From an uncultured Bacteroidota bacterium (GTDB lineage: Bacteria; Bacteroidota; Bacteroidia; Chitinophagales; Chitinophagaceae): DNA of 51,034 nt. The position numbers and the translations under genes are program-made. The notes beneath the pieces were generated by a model. It did not search any database. It was not told the origin of the DNA and saw only the letters and a list, made by a program, of their open reading frames with translations. Location: the NCBI GenBank assembly GCA_903938445.1, contig CAJADG010000037.1:1-51034 (forward strand). The letters run 5' to 3'. Below, piece by piece: positions 1-10,896 of this stretch; the first letter of the stretch is position 1, and each line of letters opens with the position of its first letter.

Positions 1-554
<554 letters not shown>

Positions 555-684
555 AGAGATAGCTTAACCGCTGTTGTTTCCAAATACTTTCAATATTATT
601 ATTGAGACTGTCTTAACGGACATGATCAATTCTCAGCAATGAGAAATATTAGTTCTTTAATTAAATTTAAAGTTGGCCCGTTTC

Positions 685-758
685 AGACCCGTAGCTCAGT
701 TGGTTAGAGCGCTACACTGATAATGTAGAGGTCACCAGTTCAACTCTGGTCGGGTCTA
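685..758 (+). tRNA. tRNA-Ile (anticodon GAT)
   Basis: A full cloverleaf can be drawn. The acceptor stem is AGACCCG with CGGGTCT, the anticodon stem is CTACA/TGTAG around loop CTGATAA (anticodon GAT), and the T stem is ACCAG/CTGGT around TTCAACT. The discriminator base is A758 and the CCA end is not encoded. It lies in the 16S-23S spacer, the usual place for tRNA-Ile in Bacteroidota, and is co-transcribed with the rRNAs. Confidence 0.96.
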
Positions 759-774
759 CTAATAAAATTTTCTT

Positions 775-848
775 GGGGGGTTAGCTCAGTTGGCTAGAGC
801 ATCTGCCTTGCACGCAGAGGGTCATCGGTTCGACTCCGATATCCTCCA
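775..848 (+). tRNA. tRNA-Ala (anticodon TGC)
   Basis: The cloverleaf has acceptor GGGGGGT with ATCCTCC (two G-T pairs), anticodon loop CTTGCAC (TGC) on stem TCTGC/GCAGA, and T arm ATCGG-TTCGACT-CCGAT. CCA is not encoded. It is the second spacer tRNA, 16 nt after tRNA-Ile, in the standard order for rRNA operons. Confidence 0.96.
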
Positions 849-940
849 CAACTTTGTGAGAGGGTTTCGAACAGAATCCTAGCACTAGAAAATTAGTTCT
901 TTTGAAATAGGTTTAACAGTTTACTGTAATTACCAAGCTA

Positions 941-988
941 TGGTGTGATTAATTCAGGTTAATCATTCGGTTCAAGTCCGACACACTA
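941..988 (+). other. tRNA-like remnant or hairpin in the 16S-23S spacer
   Basis: TGGTGTG (941-947) pairs over 7 bp with CACACTA (982-988). Just inside the 3' strand is a T-arm-like hairpin, TCGG-TTCAAGT-CCGA (967-981), whose loop has the TTCRA pattern of a tRNA T loop. Between the arms lies a small hairpin, ATTAA/TTAAT (948-962). The result is an acceptor stem plus T arm without normal D or anticodon arms, so it cannot be a standard tRNA. It may be a decayed third spacer tRNA or an rRNA-processing structure. The pairing is visible, but its meaning is inference. Confidence 0.45.
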
Positions 989-1007
989 ACAACGATCATT
1001 TATGATC

Positions 1008-1024
1008 ATAGCTCTTTGACATAT
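1008..1024 (+). promoter_or_regulatory. boxA-like antitermination element before 23S
   Basis: The sequence ATAGCTCTTTGACATAT resembles the TTCTTTGACAT element found in Bacteroidota rRNA leaders and spacers, which is comparable to boxA. Similar TTAGTTCTTT tracts occur near 650 and 895. Its position about 70 nt before 23S fits a role in Nus-dependent antitermination or RNase III processing. This is assigned by similarity only. Confidence 0.4.
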
Positions 1025-1095
1025 TGGATAAAATTGAAATCAATAACAGAAAAGGTTATTGTGCATATGCAAGCACTTTAACTTATAATTTTTTT

Positions 1096-3882
<2,787 letters not shown>

Positions 3883-3971
3883 TTTTTTTTTCTGTTCCTG
3901 ATTTCAATTCCAATATGTAAATTATTGTTTTATCCGTCTAATTAGTTTTAGACACCGATAAAATTACCGTC

Positions 3972-4083
<112 letters not shown>

Positions 4084-4092
4084 TTATTAAAG

Positions 4093-4127
4093 AATCCTCA
4101 TCATTTATTTGATGGGGATTTTTTTTT
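4093..4127 (+). terminator. Rho-independent terminator of the rRNA operon
   Basis: An 11-bp stem, AATCCTCATCA with TGATGGGGATT, with a 6-nt loop (TTTATT), is followed by nine consecutive T. It sits 10 nt after the 5S gene. Confidence 0.9.
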
Positions 4128-4196
4128 GTCCATATTTTTTTGATGTTTACTAGCCATTTTAGCTCTTATTATTACATCATAGAATTTATTACATAA

Positions 4197-4226
4197 AAAT
4201 GCCCGACAATTGTCAGGCATTTTTTC
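4197..4226. terminator. Bidirectional terminator after the aldo/keto reductase gene
   Basis: AAAATGCC-C-GACAA is followed directly by TTGTC-A-GGCATTTT, a 13-bp stem with one mismatch and T tracts on both strands. On the minus strand it follows the reductase stop by about 60 nt. On the plus strand it is a second barrier after the rRNA terminator. Confidence 0.75.
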
Positions 4227-4287
4227 CAATATATTATAATTGTAATGCAAAAGTTATTTTGCTGGTCTCTAGCAGTGCATTTTACTA

Positions 4288-5166
4288 TTAATCCACTTCT
4301 TTACCAGTTGAAGCGCTCCATAATTTGTAAAAATCTTCTCTTTTAAGTTCTATATCCTTCGCTTTTTTAGCTTCTGCAATCCTTTCAAACTTTGTAGTAC
4401 CAATTACAGGTACGATATTGCTTGGGTGGGTATATAAAAATGCTAATAGTATTTGATTGACGCTGCAATTATAGTTACTTGAAAGCACTGTGGCTGCTTC
4501 CAAAATACGTGAATGTTTTTCATTCTGATCTGTAAACAAACCATTACCCATTGGTGACCACGACTGCGCTTGAATATTATTTAATTGACACTGATCCAAT
4601 ACACCATCATCAAAAGAATTTAAATGGGTTGCTGATATTTCTACCTGATGATGTTCTATACTTATATATTTACTTAATAAAGCTACTTGTCCAGTGGTAA
4701 AGTTAGAAACTCCAAATGATTTTATTTTTCCGGATTGCTTCAGCGATGTTATTGTATTAGCTACTTCTTCTACATCTATTAAAATGTCTGGACGATGTAT
4801 CAATAATGTATCAATATAATCCGTGTGAAAATTTTGTAATGATTGCTCAACGGATTTTAAGATATGATTTGCACTAGTATCATATGATTTGATTTGATGA
4901 TGTGGCCTATTGGGCGTCAACATATTTATTCCGCACTTTGTTATGATTTGTATTTTGTCACGAAGACTTGTATTCCCTTTTAGTGCATTGCCAAAATCAG
5001 CTTCCGTAGTGTAATGACCATATATGTCAGCATGATCAAATACATTTAAACCAATACTTAAACATTGATCTATTATTTGTTCATATTGTTTAATTACGAA
5101 GTTTTCACCCCATACACCCCATCTCATACAACCTACAATGGGGTTATGTTTTAGCTTATTTGCCAT
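4288..5166 (-). CDS. Aldo/keto reductase (YdhF-like)
   Basis: This 292-residue cytoplasmic NADPH-dependent oxidoreductase has a TIM-barrel AKR fold. The AKR catalytic residues are visible: the D-x-A-x-x-Y motif as VFDHADIYG at residues 42-50 (Asp44, Tyr49), a Lys in ITKCG near 77, and a His in LLIHRPD near 125. SFGVSNFT near 155 and the late VPVIGTTK segment are the usual cofactor-side motifs. The overall pattern resembles E. coli YdhF, and the substrate is unknown. The gene stands alone between the rRNA operon and an RNA-binding protein gene, with its own terminator at 4197-4226. No TAnnTTTG box is obvious upstream. Confidence 0.93.
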   Translation of the reverse strand: MANKLKHNPIVGCMRWGVWGENFVIKQYEQIIDQCLSIGLNVFDHADIYGHYTTEADFGNALKGNTSLRDKIQIITKCGINMLTPNRPHHQIKSYDTSANHILKSVEQSLQNFHTDYIDTLLIHRPDILIDVEEVANTITSLKQSGKIKSFGVSNFTTGQVALLSKYISIEHHQVEISATHLNSFDDGVLDQCQLNNIQAQSWSPMGNGLFTDQNEKHSRILEAATVLSSNYNCSVNQILLAFLYTHPSNIVPVIGTTKFERIAEAKKAKDIELKREDFYKLWSASTGKEVD

Positions 5167-5335
5167 TTTTAATTATTTGGTTACAATTTACAACTAAGTT
5201 TTATAGTTCAAGAAGCAATTTTAAAAATTTCATTTTATATCATTATAAAATTTTTGTTTTTTATAGCCTCCACATATGTTCAATCTTAGTGTATTGAATA
5301 TGTTGTAAACATAAATCAAAAGTATAGACATAAAA

Positions 5336-5362
5336 AAAGCGCTCTCCAATGGAGAGCGCTTT
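5336..5362 (-). terminator. Terminator of the RRM protein gene
   Basis: AAAGCGCTCTCC / GGAGAGCGCTTT is a 12-bp perfect stem with an AAT loop. On the minus strand it is followed by a run of T, and it lies 18 nt after the stop of the RRM gene. Confidence 0.9.
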
Positions 5363-5380
5363 GTATTGCAACGAGGTTGA

Positions 5381-5767
5381 TTAATATCTGTTATATTCAC
5401 CACCGCCATTACCACCGCGATCACGGTTGTATCCACCGCCAGTACCACCGCGGTTGAAACCACCACCGCCACGATTTCCACCACCGCCGTAAGGCTTCTT
5501 AGTGAAACTTCTTTCACCTTCTGGACGTGGAGTTGATTCGTTTACAACGATGTTACGACCTAATACTTCAGTGTCGTGTAATTGAGCGATAGCTGCTTTA
5601 GCTTCGTCATCATTAGCCATTTCAACAAAACCGAAACCCTTGCTTCTGTTGTTGTTAAATTTGTCTGTTACAATTTTTGCACTTGCAACTGCTCCAAATG
5701 GAGTAAAAAGTGCTTCAAGATCTTCGCTAGTCATGTTCCAGCTAAGATTTCCAACATAAATGTTCAT
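5381..5767 (-). CDS. RRM-type RNA-binding protein with glycine-rich tail
   Basis: This 128-residue protein has one RNA recognition motif (residues 1-80): RNP2 is IYVGNL at 3-8 and RNP1 is KGFGFVEM at 43-50. A tail from about residue 93 is rich in Gly, Arg, Asn and Tyr. The layout matches the small glycine-rich RNA-binding proteins of cyanobacteria and Bacteroidota, often induced by cold and thought to act as RNA chaperones. The gene is monocistronic, with a strong terminator after it and the bS6-bS18-bL9 terminator before it. Its promoter must therefore lie in the roughly 165-nt leader region 5768-5935, which also holds a 28-codon reading frame. The identity is clear, but the RNA targets cannot be read from sequence. 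Confidence 0.95.
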   Translation of the reverse strand: MNIYVGNLSWNMTSEDLEALFTPFGAVASAKIVTDKFNNNRSKGFGFVEMANDDEAKAAIAQLHDTEVLGRNIVVNESTPRPEGERSFTKKPYGGGGNRGGGGFNRGGTGGGYNRDRGGNGGGEYNRY

Positions 5768-5794
5768 GTTCTTTAAAATTAAGTGATCTAAAAA

Positions 5795-5881
5795 CTAATG
5801 TAGGCGACATTGCTTTCCATTAGCGTTACCGAAGATAGGCATTAATAGTTCACAAACAACAATATTCTTGTTAAAAGCCAT
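5795..5881 (-). CDS. Possible 28-residue upstream ORF in the RRM gene leader
   Basis: A short frame starts with ATG GCT TTT AAC AAG and ends with CGC CTA CAT TAG, 27 nt before the RRM start codon. The peptide would begin MAFNKNIVVC and end GKQCRLH, with two cysteines and no family I recognise. An imperfect -7-like sequence (CGAATTTG) lies 9 nt before its ATG, so a transcript starting there would place this ATG almost at its 5' end. It could be a leader peptide, a small protein, or chance. Nothing but its position and frame supports it. Confidence 0.3.
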   Translation of the reverse strand: MAFNKNIVVCELLMPIFGNANGKQCRLH

Positions 5882-5932
5882 TTTTCACTTCCAAATTCGA
5901 TAAATTATCCCAATTTAAGCAGTTAAACTAAC

Positions 5933-5965
5933 AAAAAGCCCTTTCTAATGGTTTAGAATGGGCTT
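5933..5965 (-). terminator. Terminator of the rpsF-rpsR-rplI operon
   Basis: AAGCCC-T-TTCTAA / TTAGAA-T-GGGCTT forms a 12-bp stem with one T-T mismatch. On the minus strand it ends in CTTTTTG. It lies about 50 nt after the bL9 stop. Confidence 0.85.
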
Positions 5966-6013
5966 AAAGCTTGATTTAGAAAACTAAATCGAATATGTTA
6001 ATCCTGGATGAAA

Positions 6014-6463
6014 CTATGCTTCAGCAGCGATTTCTATATCTATTTCAGTTGTTTGACCGTTACCAAAGTCGATAGTTGCTTTATAAGCACCTAATTCTTT
6101 GATATCTTCTGCAACAGCAATTCTTCTTCTGTCAATTTCATATCCTTTTTGTTCACGAATAGCTTTCGTTACTTGTAAAGATGTGATTGAACCAAAGATT
6201 TTGTTGTTAGCACCAACTTTTGCAGTCAATTTAACAGGGCTAGCAGTTAAAGTAGTAATTACTTTAGTGATTTCAGCTAACATAGCAGCTTCTTTCTTAG
6301 CCTTTGCTTTCAAACGCTCTTCTAGTTGCTTTAAGTTAGATGAATTTGCTTCTACTGCATGCTTAGTTGGGAATAAGAAGTTACGAGCGTAACCGTTCTT
6401 CACGTTTACTAACTCATCCTTACCACCTAAATTGTCTACGTCTTTAATTAATATTACTTGCAT
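6014..6463 (-). CDS. rplI: Large ribosomal subunit protein bL9
   Basis: This 149-residue protein has the bL9 layout. The N-terminal RNA-binding domain begins MQVILIKDVDNLGG and carries the conserved NGYARNFLFP near residues 27-36. A long charged helix (LKQLEERLKAKAKKEA) follows, then the C-terminal domain. I chose the ATG at 6463 because the family starts with this Met. An in-frame ATG seven codons upstream adds residues (MGTKTNT) with no counterpart. It is the last gene of the bS6-bS18-bL9 operon, about 100 nt after rpsR, and is followed by a terminator. Confidence 0.97.
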   Translation of the reverse strand: MQVILIKDVDNLGGKDELVNVKNGYARNFLFPTKHAVEANSSNLKQLEERLKAKAKKEAAMLAEITKVITTLTASPVKLTAKVGANNKIFGSITSLQVTKAIREQKGYEIDRRRIAVAEDIKELGAYKATIDFGNGQTTEIDIEIAAEA

Positions 6464-6565
6464 TGTGTTTGTTTTAGTTCCCAAGAGCCCAGCATTTTAC
6501 TGCTGTCACTCGCCTTGGTATTTTTAATGTTACCGCGAGATTAGGGATGGTTGACTAATTATTTT

Positions 6566-6829
6566 CTATTTCAATAAATCTGTTACATATGGTAACAAAG
6601 CCATCTGACGAGATTTTTTAATAGCGTCAGCTACTTTACGTTGGTACTTTAAAGAGTTTCCGCTTAAACGACGAGGTAACATTTTACCTTGCTCATTTAA
6701 AAACTTCTTTAAAAACTCGATGTCTTTGTAATCTACATACTTGATACCATACTTCTTAAAACGACAGAATTTCTTCTTTGGTTTTTCCTGTTTGATCGCT
6801 GTAAGGTATTTGATTTCATTCTTTGCCAT
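6566..6829 (-). CDS. rpsR: Small ribosomal subunit protein bS18
   Basis: This 87-residue basic protein has the S18 signature: [12 protein letters not shown] near 33-44, then the RRLSG and [20 protein letters not shown] block near 53-81. It forms a heterodimer with bS6 on the 30S platform. In Bacteroidota bS18, bS6 and bS21 are known to help cover the 16S 3' end, which is relevant to the missing Shine-Dalgarno sequences in this window. It lies 16 nt after rpsF, so the two are co-transcribed. Confidence 0.97.
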   Translation of the reverse strand: MAKNEIKYLTAIKQEKPKKKFCRFKKYGIKYVDYKDIEFLKKFLNEQGKMLPRRLSGNSLKYQRKVADAIKKSRQMALLPYVTDLLK

Positions 6830-6845
6830 GATGGTAAAAATTTAA

Positions 6846-7199
6846 TTAAGCCTCTTGTGCTTTGTGAACAGGGAAACCGCCGTTTCTCTTAATGTGGTTA
6901 TACTCAACTGCGTACTTGTCAAGTTTAGTAATCATGTGACGCATAATTTGCTCGTCACGTAAAAATTGAACTTTCAATTTTTCATTTAGGTCAGAAGGAC
7001 CTGTGAATTCTAGTACCCAGTAGATACCAGTAGTTTTCTTATCGATTGGATAAGCAAGTGATTTTAAACCCCAAGGATTTGAGGCTACAGTGTCTCCACC
7101 ATTTTCTTTGATGAAGTCTTGGTATTTTTTCTGAGCTGATTTAAAATCATCTTCAGATAATACCGGTGTGAAAATCACCATTAATTCGTAATTGTTCAT
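6846..7199 (-). CDS. rpsF: Small ribosomal subunit protein bS6
   Basis: This 117-residue protein begins MNNYELMVIFTP, typical of bS6, with WGLKSLAYPIDKK near 50 and the conserved ILxF-type strand (YWVLEF). It is the bS18 partner. The start at 7199 is preferred. An in-frame ATG 15 codons upstream lies in the structured leader and adds non-family residues. It is the first gene of the rpsF-rpsR-rplI operon, with a good -7 box at 7285-7292 and a leader of about 80 nt that can fold. Confidence 0.97.
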   Translation of the reverse strand: MNNYELMVIFTPVLSEDDFKSAQKKYQDFIKENGGDTVASNPWGLKSLAYPIDKKTTGIYWVLEFTGPSDLNEKLKVQFLRDEQIMRHMITKLDKYAVEYNHIKRNGGFPVHKAQEA

Positions 7200-7284
7200 T
7201 ACTTGAATTTTTTGGTTAAATAATTGGTTTTTCCCAGTGGACACTCTTTACCAGAGCGAATCAGCCAAAACTGATTTGGGAGGT
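7200..7284 (-). promoter_or_regulatory. Structured leader of the bS6 operon
   Basis: Between the -7 box and the rpsF start the RNA can form a three-way junction. The outer stem is TCCCA/TGGGA (7277-7281 with 7232-7236). It encloses hairpin AATCAG/CTGATT (7259-7276) and hairpin CTCT/AGAG (7244-7256). bS6 operons in many bacteria carry an autoregulatory leader bound by bS6:bS18. I do not see the CCG loop typical of that motif, so the link is tentative. Confidence 0.4.
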
Positions 7285-7292
7285 CAAAGGTA
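7285..7292 (-). promoter_or_regulatory. -7 promoter box TACCTTTG of the bS6 operon
   Basis: An exact match to the Bacteroidota -7 element TAnnTTTG, reading toward rpsF with a leader of about 80 nt. No clear -33 TTTG is seen. It overlaps nothing coding and lies just after the stop of the nuclease gene. Confidence 0.6.
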
Positions 7293-7297
7293 GGAAA

Positions 7298-8323
7298 TTA
7301 AAGTGGATTTTGGGCAGAATTTGTAGTAAAAATGAGTGCTACAGGGAAATGATCGCTATATCCACCTCTGAATTTATTGCCATTGAATGTCCTTTTGGGG
7401 TAACCTCGATACTTTCCGGACCATTCAAGCATCCCATTTTCTTTATAAACAATTGGTTTATAATTGATTAAGTCAAATTTATTGTTTGTGAGCTTAGTAT
7501 TTGACATCCAATTAGAACTGATTAAGATTTGGTCAAAAAGGTTCCAGCTATCATTAAAAGCAATACTGCCGATGCCCTTTTTATAAAGTTTCATAAAGGG
7601 GTTGTTCATTTTGAGCATTTTAATGCTTCGGTTATTGGGGTTGTCATTAAAATCACCCATCACAATTATCCTTGTATCTGGATCCATCTTTTCAAGACTA
7701 TCCATAATTTTTTTACATACCGTACTCGCCCAAAATCTTTTTTTAACGGAACTGTTCCCAACCCCTCTTCGGCTGGGCCAGTGATTTACAAGAATATAAA
7801 TCCACTTGTTCATTAAAAGGCCTTTTACTAATAATATATCTCTGGTTGCAGTATGATTAAAATGTTTTTCATCAGTAAGGCTAAAAGGTTTGTATTGATA
7901 AGGTATAAATAAGGCGGGATTATAAAGAAGAGCAACATCAACTCCTCTTGGATCTTTGGAATCAAAGTGAATGAATTTATAATGGTATTTTTTAATACTA
8001 TTTTCATTGATTAATTGATTCAATACTATTTTGTTTTCTATCTCAGCCAAACCCATTAAAGCAATACCATTGGCATTTTCAAGTCTGCCTAAATTGTAAA
8101 TAGCAGCTGCTAAATTTTTTGATTTTGTAGTATACAAATCCTTTGTATACTTTTTTTCGCTAGTTGGTAAAAAGTCCTCATCTATTACGTTTGCTTGATT
8201 GATGGTGTCATAGAAATTTTCACAGTTGTAGAATGAAATGATAATTTTTTGCGCATAGACTTTACTGCTTAAAAATGGGGTAATAAGGAAAATAGTAACA
8301 TTTATAATGATTGAATTTTTCAT
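7298..8323 (-). CDS. Secreted endonuclease/exonuclease/phosphatase family protein
   Basis: This 341-residue protein starts with a signal peptide ending near residue 25 (SSKVYA-Q), so it is periplasmic or secreted. The metal-dependent EEP (DNase I-like) motifs are all present in order: YNCENFYD near 32, GLAEIEN near 91, NHWPSRRG near 180, GDFNDNP near 223, FDQILIS near 267 and SDHFPV near 325. The active site therefore looks intact. The fold covers nucleases and phosphodiesterases, and the substrate cannot be fixed from sequence. It is divergent from an outer-membrane barrel gene and a DUF5689 OB-like lipoprotein gene, which suggests extracytoplasmic nucleic-acid or phosphoester use. A TATGTTTG box lies 8 nt before its ATG. 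Confidence 0.9.
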   Translation of the reverse strand: MKNSIIINVTIFLITPFLSSKVYAQKIIISFYNCENFYDTINQANVIDEDFLPTSEKKYTKDLYTTKSKNLAAAIYNLGRLENANGIALMGLAEIENKIVLNQLINENSIKKYHYKFIHFDSKDPRGVDVALLYNPALFIPYQYKPFSLTDEKHFNHTATRDILLVKGLLMNKWIYILVNHWPSRRGVGNSSVKKRFWASTVCKKIMDSLEKMDPDTRIIVMGDFNDNPNNRSIKMLKMNNPFMKLYKKGIGSIAFNDSWNLFDQILISSNWMSNTKLTNNKFDLINYKPIVYKENGMLEWSGKYRGYPKRTFNGNKFRGGYSDHFPVALIFTTNSAQNPL

Positions 8324-8331
8324 TTTTCAAT

Positions 8332-8339
8332 CAAACATA
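8332..8339 (-). promoter_or_regulatory. -7 promoter box TATGTTTG of the EEP nuclease gene
   Basis: An exact TAnnTTTG match whose last base is 8 nt before the ATG, so the 5' UTR would be only a few bases long. Confidence 0.5.
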
Positions 8340-8423
8340 GTATGCTCAATTCATTTGTGGCAGGTATTTTCCGAAGAATATAGATAGTGGATAAGGAGCA
8401 ACTTCGAGCTTCAATTTATTTAG

Positions 8424-10856
8424 ATGCACAAGGTTTTATTTTTATTCTTTGGACTTTGCGTTAATCATCTGTATGCTCAAAATAAAGCAGAAGATTTTAA
8501 TGAAGAACAAGCTAATAATATACTCATTGATTGGAGGTTCAGGATGGAAATGAATCCTCCGATATTAAATGCGACACCTAATATATTGCATTCTATGGCT
8601 CAATATTATGGAAGACATATTGGATGGAGTTTGAGAGGAAATAAAGAATCAGGAACAATAATGGATGGAATTAACTGGGAATCTCCATTAAAAAACTGGA
8701 GGTTATATGATTTATATAGTGGATTGCAAACCGAAATTCATGTAAGTCAATCCTTAATGAGTAATGTATTTAGTGAGTTGGGATACATAGCAAAAGAGGA
8801 CGCTCGATTTTTAAATACAGACATTCGGCAAAATAAAAAATCGTTGACTTTCGGTACGGGTTTTTCAAATGCCATCTTCTCTAATCGAATTCAGGTACAT
8901 TATAATTCCGAGTTTAAAGAAACTAAATGGCAATATGCTGCTGGTGCTACATTTAAGCAATCTCCAGCAGGCTTATTTTCCAATGGCTATCATAATTCAG
9001 TTGGGGCAGTTGTTGTTGTTCAAAAAAGCTTTGCCAATAACAGGCGCCTTTCCTTTTCCCTTATTTGGAATCTTGCTGACCAAGGAAAAGCTAGTGCCAC
9101 GGTAAATGAAATGTTTTTACTGAGTCAAAATCGTAATTACAATCCAAGCTGGGGCTGGTATCATCATCAATTGTATTTTCCAAATACCAAGCAAACCAAT
9201 GCCCCCATCTTAAACATACAATATCAAAAGAAATGGAGTGAATACAAGACCCTTACTATTTCAAATGCTTTAATTGGAGGCTTGCAATCACAATCCAGTT
9301 TGGAGTGGACAAAATCGGCAGATCCTAGGCCAGATTATTATAGGTATTTGCCAAGTTATATTAAAGATAGTGCCATGCGGATGTCTTTAATACAGTGGGA
9401 TATACAGCATCCCCAAAATCTACAAATTCAATTTGACAAATTGGAGCAAATCAATCAAGGCGCCGCTGATAAAAGAGCCTATTATATCGTGAGTCAACAA
9501 AATGAAAAACTATTAATGTTACATGGCGCATTCATTTTTTCTAATCGTGTCCATAATACTTTTGGATATCAGTTAGGTGCTCATTATGCTGTTGATCAAA
9601 TACATTATTTCAATACCATTAAAGATTTATTAGGCGGGAGTTATTTTTATAATTACAATAGTTGGGTAAATGATGATGGAGTTGAATTAAGTTTTCAAAA
9701 TGATATAGAACATCCCAATCGAAAAGTGATACAGAGTGGTCGATGGGGCGCTGATTATGCAATGCACGCGTTTCAATTTAAGCCATGGATCCAATTTGAA
9801 AAAGAGTGGACAGTATTAACAACAAGTCTCGCTTTGGGATATGGAATCGAAGGCATGAATAGGGTAGGCTTTAATAAAAATGGCTTGTTTAAAGAAAATT
9901 CTAAAGGTGCGTCTAATTATATTTTTACCCCATCATGGAATTTTAAAGAAGGAATCAGTTATCGTTTTAATGGGCGATTTTCTTTTAATTCAATTTTATT
10001 TGGAAAATGGATTTCGCCAAGTTTTGAGCAATTGTTTATTAATCCAGAAATGACCTCTATTGCATCCCCCTATAAACAGATTTCAATTCATTATGGTATT
10101 GATTTGGGATTTCAGTATCATGCACCAGCTTTAAAAATAATGACAAGTATTTATTGGAAGCGCATCTCCAATCAATCTCTTCAAAAAATGTTTTATCACG
10201 ACGGGTATGCATCCTTTGTATATGGTATTGCTGGAAATGTCAATGAATTATATTCGGGAATAGAAGCAAGTATTGAGTTGAATTTGTTACCCAATATCAC
10301 TTTGAGTTTGGCCTCCAGTTTTCAAAAGAGCAATTATGAAACTGACCCGTCCTATCAGTTATTATTTGTTAATGATTTGCATTTATTAGAATCCGGATTG
10401 CTTCATTTAAAACAAATGGTTTCCTCAAATAGCCCTGGTTTTGTGCAGGCGCTTGCAATTAAATATCAACCGTTTAGTACGCTGCAATTAAACATCGCCT
10501 TATTAGTGGCCCAGCATCGACCTATTTCAATTGATGTATTCCGAAGAAGCGATTTGGTAAAACATAAAATTGATGCCATTAGTTGGGGCGTGATATCTGC
10601 TGCTCATTATCTGCCTGAAAATAGTTTTTTGAGTGCTTCTATTTTTAAATCTTTTCAAATTAAAAAAGGGTTACGATCTAATGCATGTAGGATTGGATGG
10701 AGTGTTAACAATGTATGGAATCATTTTCTTCCACTCATTGCCTATGAGCAAACTAGGTTTGATTATTTGCATTTCGATATGAATAAGTATGCTCCAAAAT
10801 ATTTAATAGATCAAGGAGCTACTTACAACCTTCATTTTCAATTTTCATTTCAATAA
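8424..10856 (+). CDS. TonB-dependent-receptor-like outer-membrane beta-barrel protein
   Basis: This 810-residue protein has a signal peptide (about residues 1-19, ending LYAQ). Most of its length is alternating amphipathic strands rich in Tyr, Trp, Phe and Asn, as in large outer-membrane barrels. The segment TIMDGINWESPLKNWRLYDL (near 73-92) resembles the plug loop of TonB-dependent receptors, and DPRPDYYRYLPSY near 294-306 is a pattern seen in Bacteroidota receptors found beside DUF5689 proteins. There is no N-terminal carboxypeptidase-regulatory domain and no clear TonB box, and the plug region looks short. It is the first gene of a pair with the DUF5689 lipoprotein (40 nt apart) and divergent from the EEP nuclease. 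Assignment to the receptor superfamily is fairly sure, but TonB dependence is not. Confidence 0.8.
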   Translation: MHKVLFLFFGLCVNHLYAQNKAEDFNEEQANNILIDWRFRMEMNPPILNATPNILHSMAQYYGRHIGWSLRGNKESGTIMDGINWESPLKNWRLYDLYSGLQTEIHVSQSLMSNVFSELGYIAKEDARFLNTDIRQNKKSLTFGTGFSNAIFSNRIQVHYNSEFKETKWQYAAGATFKQSPAGLFSNGYHNSVGAVVVVQKSFANNRRLSFSLIWNLADQGKASATVNEMFLLSQNRNYNPSWGWYHHQLYFPNTKQTNAPILNIQYQKKWSEYKTLTISNALIGGLQSQSSLEWTKSADPRPDYYRYLPSYIKDSAMRMSLIQWDIQHPQNLQIQFDKLEQINQGAADKRAYYIVSQQNEKLLMLHGAFIFSNRVHNTFGYQLGAHYAVDQIHYFNTIKDLLGGSYFYNYNSWVNDDGVELSFQNDIEHPNRKVIQSGRWGADYAMHAFQFKPWIQFEKEWTVLTTSLALGYGIEGMNRVGFNKNGLFKENSKGASNYIFTPSWNFKEGISYRFNGRFSFNSILFGKWISPSFEQLFINPEMTSIASPYKQISIHYGIDLGFQYHAPALKIMTSIYWKRISNQSLQKMFYHDGYASFVYGIAGNVNELYSGIEASIELNLLPNITLSLASSFQKSNYETDPSYQLLFVNDLHLLESGLLHLKQMVSSNSPGFVQALAIKYQPFSTLQLNIALLVAQHRPISIDVFRRSDLVKHKIDAISWGVISAAHYLPENSFLSASIFKSFQIKKGLRSNACRIGWSVNNVWNHFLPLIAYEQTRFDYLHFDMNKYAPKYLIDQGATYNLHFQFSFQ

Positions 10857-10896
10857 AATTTAGTCACTAAATAATTTTTTTATCAAAACCTCTATT

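Noticed and set aside
5272..5303. Imperfect hairpin ACATATGTTCAAT / ATTGAATATGT downstream of the RRM terminator
   Set aside because: It is AT-rich, lacks a T run, lies behind a much stronger terminator, and has no clear gene to regulate.
5230..5517. A 95-residue minus-strand frame rich in Val and Ala
   Set aside because: It is the frame-shifted shadow of the glycine codons of the RRM protein tail and runs through its terminator.
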